Of a stretch of 64,000 nucleotides of DNA, positions 1 to 6,965 are shown piece by piece. The translations under genes and the position numbers were made by a program. Within the stretch, counting starts at the first letter, position 1. Each line of letters starts with the position of its first letter. Location: the NCBI GenBank assembly GCA_027068415.1, contig JAMOTD010000027.1, positions 25,670-89,669 of the forward strand. Direction: 5' to 3'. A model generated the notes under the pieces. That model was not told the origin of the DNA. It saw nothing but the letters and a program-made list of their open reading frames with translations, and searched no databases. The DNA comes from Desulfurobacteriaceae bacterium (lineage in GTDB: Bacteria; Aquificota; Aquificia; Desulfurobacteriales; Desulfurobacteriaceae).

Positions 1-357
1 CCAGATGAAGAATTCTCCCTTAGGCGGGACGGGAGCTCCCCTGGGCTCTTCCCTATAATACATGAAGGCTTCAACCTCCTTTCCCGTATTAAGTTTAACC
101 TTTACCCTCTTTCTCTTGTAGTGAATCGGGTAGCCCTCAAGGTTATCAAGCTCAAGGAGTGTTTTTTCGTCAACCTCATAGACCTCACCCTTTAAGGGGA
201 GCCCCTTTTCGTCAGGTACCGCGTAGGGGAAGCCTACCGTGTAGAGCTTAAACTTCTCAAGGGTAATCCCCTCGCCGATAAACCTCGCCCTCTTTAAAAG
301 GGCGTTGTTCCAAAAGCCCCTCTTTAAAGTTCCGTAAACGAAGACAAGCTCTCTCAC
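1..357 (-). CDS. gamma-glutamylcyclotransferase-like protein (3' end outside window)
   Basis: The first 119 codons are visible; the 3' end lies beyond the window. The protein opens with VRELVFVYGTLKRG, the YG(S/T)L motif of the AIG2/GGCT fold that binds the gamma-glutamyl carboxylate. About residue 60 a GEVYEV segment carries the likely catalytic Glu of the family. Family members act as gamma-glutamylcyclotransferases or gamma-glutamylamine cyclotransferases; the actual substrate here is unknown. The GTG start overlaps the stop of the upstream gene by 3 bases (GTGA), so the two are probably translationally coupled. It is the last visible member of a NADAR / amidohydrolase / GGCT trio downstream of a McrBC system. 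Confidence 0.75.
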   Translation of the reverse strand, partial: MRELVFVYGTLKRGFWNNALLKRARFIGEGITLEKFKLYTVGFPYAVPDEKGLPLKGEVYEVDEKTLLELDNLEGYPIHYKRKRVKVKLNTGKEVEAFMYYREEPRGAPVPPKGEFFIW

Positions 358-1013
358 CTCTTCTCCCTCAAAACTCCTTTAACCGCAAGGAATAAAGAGG
401 AGATAACCTCGTCGGTAAACCTCTCCCTGAGCTTTTTTGACAGCTCAAGTTGAATTAAGTAAAACTTCTCTCCGAAGAGTCTCTTTATTTCTATTAACGA
501 AGGGTCTCCCGAATATCTGACCTCTTTCACTCCTCTGTGGGGAGCCCCGCAGGTTTTAAGTGCTTGGCTGAGCCTTTGAGTGAATCCGTCTCTGAACTCC
601 AGCGGGCACAGCTGCCCGTTGATTGTTCCTACGATGAAGTCTCCGCCGCAACTGTTTGCGTTTTCATCGCTTACGCCGTGAAGCGTAAGGTAGAGGAGGG
701 GGGAGCTCCCCTTCCAGTTTAGCCTTTCAACGAGCTTTTTGAGAGCTCCGTTCCTGGCCTCTACTCCCTCTCTCTGGTAGCTTCCGAACTTTACCTGAGA
801 GTTTTTATCTCTGTTAAAGTCAACAATTAATCTTGAAGTCCTTGAGATAATTCCTCCCCAGCCGTACCTATCGCAGAGCTCCACGGCTATGTAGCCGGTG
901 TAGTACTCCCTTTTTGGGCCCCCGGCGTGGGGAGCCTCAACGATTACTCTATCTTCTGAAACGGGGTAGATTACGTCAAAGAACCTCTTTTCCTCAAGCC
1001 GACCTCTTGTCAT
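354..1013 (-). CDS. N-formylglutamate amidohydrolase-like protein
   Basis: The 219-aa product resembles the N-formylglutamate amidohydrolase (FGase, PF05013) fold. Visible hallmarks are VIVEAPHAG near residue 25 (metal-binding His), RLIVDFNR near residue 62, LYLTLHGV near 109 and an IQLELS segment near 190, in the usual family order. The length is slightly below typical FGases (about 250-270 aa). FGases hydrolyse N-formyl-L-glutamate in histidine degradation, but no hut genes are nearby, so another amide substrate is likely. Its start overlaps the NADAR stop by 4 bases (ATGA). The family assignment comes from motifs, and the function is an inference. Confidence 0.65.
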   Translation of the reverse strand: MTRGRLEEKRFFDVIYPVSEDRVIVEAPHAGGPKREYYTGYIAVELCDRYGWGGIISRTSRLIVDFNRDKNSQVKFGSYQREGVEARNGALKKLVERLNWKGSSPLLYLTLHGVSDENANSCGGDFIVGTINGQLCPLEFRDGFTQRLSQALKTCGAPHRGVKEVRYSGDPSLIEIKRLFGEKFYLIQLELSKKLRERFTDEVISSLFLAVKGVLREKR

Positions 1014-1474
1014 TTTTCCTCCCTTAACTCCTGTCTGATTTTCATGAGAATCTGTCCCAGCATGTTCTTTCCCTTATAACCCCACGGGGAGTTAGGGTCG
1101 GGCTTTCTGAGGTTTACCCCCCAGAACTCGTCTCCCCACCTGTTTCCCTCAATTAAAAGGGCATCTCCCGTCTCAAGGAGCTTTTCCTTTAAATCGGGGT
1201 TCTGATTAAACTTTCTCCTTAAGAGCTCCTCCATTACCTTTACCTTCCTGCTCTCCCAGTGGCCGACCCCTCCTAAGAGGGGAACTTTCCTTCCCATCTT
1301 CTTTGCCTCTTTCGGAGAGACTCTCGTAAAGGGCATTCTCCTGTGGGGAGCCGTCTTTGCAGCCTGAAAGGCATTCTCAACGCTTGGGTAAACGAGCCCC
1401 TCGTATTCAACCTTGCAGGGGTAGAAGTTTGAGAGGAAAAAGTACTTTCCCCTGAAGCTCAAAATCTTCTCCAA
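1010..1474 (-). CDS. NADAR (YbiA/DUF1768) family N-glycosidase
   Basis: The 154-aa product matches the NADAR/YbiA family across its length. The N-terminus has FLSNFYPC followed by VEYEG, YPSVENAFQAAK carries the conserved Glu, and a C-terminal WGVNLRKP segment carries the closing motif. Known members cleave N-glycosidic bonds in riboflavin intermediates or reverse ADP-ribosylation, including in toxin-antitoxin and defence settings. It is the first gene of a tightly coupled trio with the amidohydrolase-like and GGCT-like genes. A good ribosome-binding site (AGGAGG) precedes the ATG. A palindromic, operator-like region lies 35-60 bases upstream. Its position directly after the McrBC operon suggests a defence or nucleotide-repair role, which is an inference. 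Confidence 0.85.
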   Translation of the reverse strand: MEKILSFRGKYFFLSNFYPCKVEYEGLVYPSVENAFQAAKTAPHRRMPFTRVSPKEAKKMGRKVPLLGGVGHWESRKVKVMEELLRRKFNQNPDLKEKLLETGDALLIEGNRWGDEFWGVNLRKPDPNSPWGYKGKNMLGQILMKIRQELREEK

Positions 1475-1508
1475 AATCTCCTCCTAATCGGGTTCAAATC
1501 TGAAGATA

Positions 1509-1535
1509 TCCTATTAATAGGACAAAATTTGTCCT
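1509..1535 (-). promoter_or_regulatory. two overlapping palindromes, probable operator
   Basis: TCCTATTAATAGGA (1509-1522) is a perfect 14-bp palindrome. It overlaps AGGACAAAATTTGTCCT (1519-1535), 8-bp arms around one central base. The site lies between the end of the 287-aa gene and the NADAR gene. A related sequence (CCCTAAATAGGACAAAAT) precedes mcrB, so one DNA-binding regulator may control both units. A weak terminator role for the upstream operon cannot be excluded, but there is no clear U-tract. Confidence 0.5.
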
Positions 1536-2399
1536 TTAAAACTCCTCTAAGTGGAATTGGGGCTCTTTGAAAAAAAGGGGGTAGAATCCGGCTTCTCTCC
1601 ACTGCTCTTCAAGGTCTTTAACTCTGAGCTCCCACTTCTTGATTCTCTTTCTCTTTGATTCAGGGTAGAACTTGTCAATCAGTTTCTCTTCGTTGTAGGT
1701 ACTTTTTGAGAGCTCCCTGTGGAGCCTTTTGAGGAACTCCTCGAGCTCCAAATCCCGGTCTAAGTGGGGAAAGTCTCTCGGAACTCCCCCCTCCAGCAGA
1801 AAGTGGTAAAAGGCCAGCTCTCTCTTTGCTTCCTTATAAACCTTTACCAGGGCGGCTAAAACGGGAAGAGCTCTTCTGTCATTCCTGTGTAGGGCTGCAA
1901 ACTGAGCAACCAGCCCCGGGAAAAGGTTATCTATCATCTCCATAAGCCTGTTTCCCCAGAAGAGGGGGTCTTCTCCTAAGTCTCCCTGATAACTAACGTA
2001 GAGGACTCCTTCAAAGGCAAGGCCTTTTAAGATGGCTTCTCTTAACTTCCTTTTCCTTGAGAGCTCCGGAACCCTTAAGAAGGCAGTGGTTAGGAAGGAG
2101 AGAACCTGAGCGGTAGGAACCCTTACAATTCCCAAGAACTCGTCTAAGAAACCTCCCCTGAATTTCTCAATCTGCCAAAAGCCTCCGTGTTTAACGAACC
2201 TGTTTTTCTTCTGCTGTTTTCTCATTAGGAATTCTGTTAACTTCTTAAGCTCTTCAACTACTTCGTCTGTGAGGGGGAGCTCCCTGTACTTTAGAAGAAA
2301 GGTTAGTCGGTTCAGGGAGTAAAGTCCCGACTCGTTTATGCACTTTTTCCTCCTACCCAGTTCTTCCCTCGTTTTCCTTACGAGCTCTACGGCCTCCAC
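1536..2399 (-). CDS. unknown helical protein, last gene of McrBC operon
   Basis: The 287-aa product is not recognised. It is predicted by eye to be nearly all alpha-helical, rich in Lys/Arg/Glu/Leu, with no signal peptide or membrane segment. A central region (about 130-200) contains aromatic and small residues (VSYQGDLGEDPLFWGNR). The end is charged (KSKRKRIKKWELRVKDLEEQW pattern around 250-270). GTG start with AGGAGG seven bases upstream. It follows mcrC by 61 bases on the same strand and precedes the operator-like palindromes, so it probably belongs to the McrBC unit as an accessory subunit or a DNA-recognition factor; that is inference. Confidence 0.7.
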   Translation of the reverse strand: MEAVELVRKTREELGRRKKCINESGLYSLNRLTFLLKYRELPLTDEVVEELKKLTEFLMRKQQKKNRFVKHGGFWQIEKFRGGFLDEFLGIVRVPTAQVLSFLTTAFLRVPELSRKRKLREAILKGLAFEGVLYVSYQGDLGEDPLFWGNRLMEMIDNLFPGLVAQFAALHRNDRRALPVLAALVKVYKEAKRELAFYHFLLEGGVPRDFPHLDRDLELEEFLKRLHRELSKSTYNEEKLIDKFYPESKRKRIKKWELRVKDLEEQWREAGFYPLFFKEPQFHLEEF

Positions 2400-2460
2400 C
2401 TGCTCCTCCTGAAGTGGTTTAACCTTAATGTGGCCGCTTAAAAGGACAGAAAAAGTCTTA

Positions 2461-3663
2461 TTAGAGGAGCCGTAGGAGTTTCTCCCTTACCTTCCGTCTC
2501 AGGCTCTCCAGTTGCTCGTCTAAGGGGAGCTCCCTACTTATACTCTCCATAATTTCCCTCATGTTGAGGTTTAATGCCGTTAACTCTTTCCCTTCCCCTA
2601 TGTCCCAGGTTAACTGCTCCCTGCTCTCTATTTCCGGGTAGACGAGAAGGGCCTTTCTTATCGGCCTTCCGAACCTCTTTTCAAGGAGATAGGCGTAGGA
2701 GATAACTTGAAAGCAGTCGTTATTGGGTATTTCGTCTACTCTCTTCCACTTTGCGTCTATTACTGCGTCTTTAAAGAGTATGTCCGGCCTTATTTTGAAA
2801 CCCTCTCCGACGGGAAACTCCCTTTGATACTCGGATTCGGGGAGAGCAGTGCTTATTAACCTTTCAAAGAGGAAGTCCATATTGTAAAGCCAAGTTATGG
2901 CCCCTCCCCTTCTGCCCCTTCCTCTTCCCTCTTCAAGGAGCTTTGCCAGCTCAACTACTGGCTCGTAGTGGGCGTTCATTCTGTTTAGCCTTATCCGGCC
3001 GGGGCTCTCTCCTGCCGGCCAGTTTCCAACTTCAAGGTTTTTCAGGTAGAGGATTATCCTCCCTGCGAGGCTTTTGAGTTTTTTAAAGGTAGCTCTCTTC
3101 CCCACAAGCTCGGCTACTTTTAAAAGAAGCCTGTTTACCGGGACGTCTGCAGTTAAGAGCTCTCTCTCAATAAAAAGCTTTTCTCTGTTAAAAGGATTTC
3201 TCGTTAGGTTCTTTGAAACGAGAACCCTTCCCGACAGGCTCCTTGACAGGAGCTGTCGCCTTTCGTAACTTCTGTAAATTCCGGGGATGACGATTTTCCT
3301 CTCTGCATAAAGAAGAGTTGCATACATAACAAGCTCAAGGAAGGGAACTTTAAGGTCGGGAGCCCCCGCAACTCCCTTTAGTCGGCGGAGGTTTCTCTCA
3401 ATCAGGTTAACCATTAGTAGAGTAGCAAGGCGTCTGCCCTCTTCTTTGCTCTCGCTGTGGTAGATTTTCGGGAGAATTTCAATAACCGTTCCGTCTGATA
3501 GGCTTATAAGGCCTATGTGGCTTGAGAGTTTTACTCCTTTCTTTCTCAGCTTGAACCGGAACCTCTCCCTTTCGGCTACTTCCTGGAGCTCCTCCCATCC
3601 TTCCCGGCTCAGCTCATCCTTTTCAATCAACTGGTGCTCAAACTTGGTTAGTACTTTGCTCAT
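2461..3663 (-). CDS. mcrC: McrC-like nuclease subunit
   Basis: The 400-aa product is a McrC-family protein (5-methylcytosine restriction, nuclease subunit). The N-terminal half has the usual beta-rich McrC features (IGLISLSDGTVIEILPKIY, about 50-67). The C-terminal PD-(D/E)xK core is visible: MDFLFE at 262-267 with a helical Glu, IRPD at 291-294, then VIDAKWK at 301-307 with Asp303 and Lys305. This agrees with the catalytic D-D-A-K arrangement of characterised McrC. McrC binds the McrB hexamer, stimulates GTP hydrolysis and cuts DNA near modified cytosines. Its start lies 26 bases inside the preceding McrB C-terminal gene, showing tight coupling. Confidence 0.9.
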   Translation of the reverse strand: MSKVLTKFEHQLIEKDELSREGWEELQEVAERERFRFKLRKKGVKLSSHIGLISLSDGTVIEILPKIYHSESKEEGRRLATLLMVNLIERNLRRLKGVAGAPDLKVPFLELVMYATLLYAERKIVIPGIYRSYERRQLLSRSLSGRVLVSKNLTRNPFNREKLFIERELLTADVPVNRLLLKVAELVGKRATFKKLKSLAGRIILYLKNLEVGNWPAGESPGRIRLNRMNAHYEPVVELAKLLEEGRGRGRRGGAITWLYNMDFLFERLISTALPESEYQREFPVGEGFKIRPDILFKDAVIDAKWKRVDEIPNNDCFQVISYAYLLEKRFGRPIRKALLVYPEIESREQLTWDIGEGKELTALNLNMREIMESISRELPLDEQLESLRRKVREKLLRLL

Positions 3664-4006
3664 TGTTATTCCTTTCCGTGAAGTTGATTAATATCTCAAC
3701 TATCTCGTAGGTTTTATCCTTAGGGAGCTTTATCTCGCCGTACTTGTCAATTATTAACTTGCTTACCTTATCCTTTTGGGAGCTCCCCCCGGCAAGTATG
3801 GAAATTAGAGTTTCCCAGTCGTCGTAGAAGTACTCCTGAAGCAGGGGAAGTACCGACTTTCTCAGGATTTCTACAAACTTCTCCGGCGTCTTATCGTTTT
3901 TTAAGGGCAGAAAGTAGGCGTGGCCGATTGTGAAGTCTTTACCCTTCTTTTCTTTTATTTCATTGTTTAGCTTTTCAAGGAATTTCCAGACCTTTAGCTC
4001 TCTCAT
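3638..4006 (-). CDS. McrB C-terminal fragment encoded as a separate gene
   Basis: The 122-aa product corresponds to the part of McrB that follows the AAA+ arginine-finger region. It contains IGHAYFL at 27-33 and PLLQEYFYDDW at 54-64, both signature elements of the McrB C-terminal lid domain, and little else. The AAA+ part of the same protein is encoded at 5005-6852, which ends about 33 residues after its RRRF motif. Together the two pieces cover a complete McrB C-terminus. The ATG is preceded by GAGGAGGAG and follows the stop of the intervening gene by one base. This looks like a working split gene, not decay, because both parts keep start, ribosome-binding site and conserved motifs. Confidence 0.85.
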   Translation of the reverse strand: MRELKVWKFLEKLNNEIKEKKGKDFTIGHAYFLPLKNDKTPEKFVEILRKSVLPLLQEYFYDDWETLISILAGGSSQKDKVSKLIIDKYGEIKLPKDKTYEIVEILINFTERNNNEQSTNQV

Positions 4007-4007
4007 A

Positions 4008-5012
4008 CTACTCCTCCTCTTCCGGTAAGTATGTCAGTTGCTCTTTAAAGGCGGTTCTCATCTCCCTTAGCTCCTCCTTTGAAACTCCGTACCTCTTAAA
4101 GAAGAAGCTCAGCTCTTTGAAGGCTTTGTCGTAATCCCCTCCCGAATCGGCTATAAACTCAACGAGGGCTTTTACTACAAAGAGGAGTTGAGGCCTTGCT
4201 GCGTCGGGCGGGAGCTCCCTATCTAAAACGCCCTCAAAGAACTCTGTGAACTCCTCGGAAAACTTTAGGAGAAAATCCTTTAAGAGAATTCCTACTTGAA
4301 AGAGCTCCTTTGAGGGTTTAAAAATCATGGGAATTTCTATCAGAGGGTAGGTAAGTTTCGTTAGAAGGAGCTTTCCCTTCGGCCTCTCCTTTGAGGATAG
4401 TGCCTCGGTTAAGAGCTCTTTGAGGAAGAGGATTTCTCCTTCCAAGTGTGGAGCCCCCACCCTTTCTAAGGCCTTGAACCACTTCGTAAGGCCGAAAAGG
4501 GCTTCTGCTGTTAACCGAAGGCTTTTGTCGGCCATAGAGTAGAGCTTTCTTGCAGACAGATAGTTTCCCCACTCAACGGAAGTTCTCGTAAATGCCTCAA
4601 TTACCTCTTTTTCTTCATCCTCTACCCAGCAATGAAAGAGCTCCTCCTCCTGGTCGTGGTAGTTTATTAAAACTGCGGCCGTTGCGGTAATTTCAACGAA
4701 GTTGGCCTCTGCGTAGGCTATGGCGTCAGCAAGCCTTTCAAGGAATTTTTCGTTAAAGCCTATCCCTTCGGCCGTGAGCTCCGCTGCCTTCTCCTTTTCC
4801 AGTAGAAGGTGGTAGAGGGTGAGGAGCTCCTCAAGGAGACTTAAAACCGCTTCCCAGTTCTCCTCGTTAAGTACCTCTTCTAAGCTCTTGAGAAGGAGCT
4901 CCTTTGTCTGGTTAAAGGCTCTCTTTAGCCCCTCCTCTGCCCCTTCTTTGTTTCCCTTTATACCCTCCCTTACTATCGGAGGGTAGACGAAAAACTCCTT
5001 GGGATTACTCAT
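4008..5012 (-). CDS. unknown helical protein inserted between the two McrB parts
   Basis: The 334-aa product is not recognised. It is acidic, largely helical and rich in Leu and Glu, without signal peptide, membrane segments or catalytic motifs that I can identify. Helical repeats of Glu/Leu dominate residues 25-75 and 165-200; the C-terminus ends with a run of Glu. The ATG overlaps the end of the McrB AAA+ gene by 8 bases (ATGAGTAA), and its stop is one base before the McrB C-terminal gene. It therefore lies exactly at the split in McrB and is likely translated in fixed ratio with both halves. It may be a structural or modified-DNA recognition subunit, but this is inference. Confidence 0.75.
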   Translation of the reverse strand: MSNPKEFFVYPPIVREGIKGNKEGAEEGLKRAFNQTKELLLKSLEEVLNEENWEAVLSLLEELLTLYHLLLEKEKAAELTAEGIGFNEKFLERLADAIAYAEANFVEITATAAVLINYHDQEEELFHCWVEDEEKEVIEAFTRTSVEWGNYLSARKLYSMADKSLRLTAEALFGLTKWFKALERVGAPHLEGEILFLKELLTEALSSKERPKGKLLLTKLTYPLIEIPMIFKPSKELFQVGILLKDFLLKFSEEFTEFFEGVLDRELPPDAARPQLLFVVKALVEFIADSGGDYDKAFKELSFFFKRYGVSKEELREMRTAFKEQLTYLPEEEE

Positions 5013-6852
5013 TTTCTTCCTCCTGGGAGCTCTGTTGGGAAGGAAGAACGACTTTTATGTTTTCCTTTCTAAGAAGTTCGGTATCGGGAAGGAGTTCTTC
5101 AAACTCAAACCTCCTTCTTAAGGCTGCGTCAAGGAGGACGATGCTTCTGTCTGTTGTGTTCATCGTTCCGATTACGTGAAGGTTTAGGGGAACTGCGAAA
5201 ATTTCCCTTGAGTAGGGGAGGACTGCGTGGAGCTCCTCTTTCTTATTTCTTGACTTACTACCTAACCGCTTGTTATTTTCAATTAGACTTATAAGCTCTC
5301 CGAAAATTGAAGGGATGTTCCCCCTGTTAATCTCGTCAATAATTACTACCACCCTGTCTGCATCGTCAAAGTTGAAGAGCTCCTTCTCTCCGTTCAGGTA
5401 CCTTTTGATAGCCTCTTTTAGCTCCTCCTTTCTTCCTTCGTAGTCCGGCGTTTCCTCGGGCTTTTGGGTGTAGGCCAGCCAGAGGGCCTGATAGACTGCA
5501 ACTTTGAAGAGGCCGTCTCTGACTTTGTAGGTTAACTGACCGTTTTCAACTTCAGCCCAGATGCCCTCAATAAACGTTTCGTAGGAGGTTGAGGGATGAA
5601 ATGTCGTGAAGATTACCCTCCAGTCGGTCTCGTCGGGGTTCGTGAACAGGTACTGGGGAAGCTCTTCAACCTCTACTCCTATTATCTCTGCAGCAAGTTG
5701 CCTTGCCTTAAAGGTCTTTCCCGTTCCCGGCGGCCCGTAGAAAATCAGGTTTAAAGGATAACTTTTACTCTCTCCTTCACCGTTTTCCTCTTCTATCTGG
5801 CTATCCTGGCTATCACACCTCCAACGGAGACAGTCGGGCTCTTGGTTTTTGAGCTTCTTTAATGCGCAGGCCACTTCCGGTAGGTAGAGGTTTTCTTCAA
5901 TACAAATCCCTATGAGCTCTATGAGAAATCGCTTAAGGCACTCTGTGTTAACTGAGTCTGTCCCGACGCACCTGGCCTTATTTCCCGAGTAATCGGGGTT
6001 GTACCTGTTTGTTAACTCCCACCACCACCTTTTTATTACTGCTGTTGCAATTTCTTCAGATATTGGAATGAAAAATTCAGGGTTGATCGCGTGGGTGAGC
6101 GTCGTTATAAAGGTTGTTGGGATAGCTCTAACTCCGAGCTCTTGGTTTAGTGATTCTATTTCTTTAACGAGGGTCTCTATAACTTGGGGAAAGTTATCTT
6201 TATCTGCAGATTTGGCTATCTCTATCAGCCTATTGACTTTTCCCGACTCAAAAAGGAGTTTGGGAATGGAGCTCGTTGTAAATAGAGGGGGCCTGCTTGG
6301 AATGTATGGAATTTCTCTGATAATTTTGTTAAGTGTGGTTCCGTCAAATTTCCCGCTTTTGGCCTGGTTGAGAATCTCTTTTTTAAGTTTCGTTAAGTTG
6401 GGATGGGGAGTAAGGCACTCGTCTTTAAATAGCTCCACCACCCACTTAAGGTACTTATTGAGGTCGGGGAGCTCCTTTAGGCACGGCTTACTCTCGTAGT
6501 GGCGCTCTGTCGGGGCCGGAGTGAGTCCCCACTTTCCGTGTTTGTCGGGCTCGTACGGCTCAAGGACAGCTTCCGGCAGAAGGGTCTCTCTTCTTCTTCC
6601 GGGGTTTTTTGCTATGTAGATGCAGTCGTACTCCCTTGAGTTAAGGGGAGCCGAGGAGTAGAGGGTACGGTTGCAGTGATTTACGGAGGTTTCGTAGACG
6701 CAGTATACAAACTTCTCTCTAAACTCTTCTTTTGTTATCCCCAGCTTATCCGATAAAATGCCGATGAAATCGTCAAAGTTTACTCCCTGAGGAAATCTCC
6801 CAATCTCTTGACAGCACAGCTTTCTACATTGGTCTTTTGATATTTGGGCCAT
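5005..6852 (-). CDS. mcrB: McrB-like AAA+ GTPase, AAA+ core only
   Basis: The 615-aa product has an N-terminal region of about 360 residues, with Cys-rich start and an [13 protein letters not shown] segment near 258, followed by a McrB AAA+ core. Walker A GPPGTGKT is at 373-380, Walker B plus the McrB signature [12 protein letters not shown] at 501-512, and sensor/trans element GTMNTTDRS at 562-570 followed by LRRRFEF at 578-584. The family uses GTP and forms hexamers that translocate DNA for McrC cleavage. The reading frame stops at residue 615, before the lid domain that McrB normally carries. That domain is encoded separately at 3638-4006. First gene of the operon; half of an operator-like element lies 40-60 bases upstream. 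Confidence 0.9.
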   Translation of the reverse strand: MAQISKDQCRKLCCQEIGRFPQGVNFDDFIGILSDKLGITKEEFREKFVYCVYETSVNHCNRTLYSSAPLNSREYDCIYIAKNPGRRRETLLPEAVLEPYEPDKHGKWGLTPAPTERHYESKPCLKELPDLNKYLKWVVELFKDECLTPHPNLTKLKKEILNQAKSGKFDGTTLNKIIREIPYIPSRPPLFTTSSIPKLLFESGKVNRLIEIAKSADKDNFPQVIETLVKEIESLNQELGVRAIPTTFITTLTHAINPEFFIPISEEIATAVIKRWWWELTNRYNPDYSGNKARCVGTDSVNTECLKRFLIELIGICIEENLYLPEVACALKKLKNQEPDCLRWRCDSQDSQIEEENGEGESKSYPLNLIFYGPPGTGKTFKARQLAAEIIGVEVEELPQYLFTNPDETDWRVIFTTFHPSTSYETFIEGIWAEVENGQLTYKVRDGLFKVAVYQALWLAYTQKPEETPDYEGRKEELKEAIKRYLNGEKELFNFDDADRVVVIIDEINRGNIPSIFGELISLIENNKRLGSKSRNKKEELHAVLPYSREIFAVPLNLHVIGTMNTTDRSIVLLDAALRRRFEFEELLPDTELLRKENIKVVLPSQQSSQEEENE

Positions 6853-6892
6853 TTCTCTATCCCCCTGCTGTTGGGTTTTGATGTTATTATCT

Positions 6893-6911
6893 CCCCTAAA
6901 TAGGACAAAAT
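6893..6911 (-). promoter_or_regulatory. operator-like element upstream of mcrB
   Basis: CCCCTAAATAGGACAAAAT lies about 40-60 bases before the mcrB ATG. It shares AATAGGACAAAAT with the palindromic site ahead of the NADAR gene, and its CCTA-AA-TAGG core is an imperfect version of the palindrome there. Interpreted as a binding site of the same regulator. Confidence 0.4.
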
Positions 6912-6940
6912 CCGGTAGATAAAACGGAATTTTTGGAGGG

Positions 6941-6961
6941 CGGAGCCCGCGGAGGGCTCCG
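6941..6961. repeat. GC-rich hairpin between valS and mcrB
   Basis: CGGAGCCC-GCGGA-GGGCTCCG forms an 8-bp stem. It lies just after the valS stop. On the minus strand it is followed by CCCTCCAAAAATT instead of a U-run, so it is at best a weak terminator or an mRNA 3'-end stabiliser for valS. Confidence 0.4.
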
Positions 6962-6965
6962 AGCT

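Larger units (their letters stand above)
32..5236. repeat. iterated palindrome GGAGCTCC (sampled copies)
   Basis: Perfect GGAGCTCC copies start at 32, 702, 2276, 2526, 3585, 3779, 4211, 4823, 4895 and 5229, about one per 520 bases against one per 65 kb expected by chance. Many more AGAGCTCC/GAGCTC copies are present and the pattern goes on across the window. They fall in different reading frames (GGA-GCT-CC, GAG-CTC and AGC-TCC), so amino acid use alone does not explain them. Confidence 0.75.

Noticed and set aside
6941..6961. Strong terminator for valS
   Set aside because: The hairpin is good, but the minus-strand sequence after it has A-runs, not U-runs. Kept only as a hairpin.
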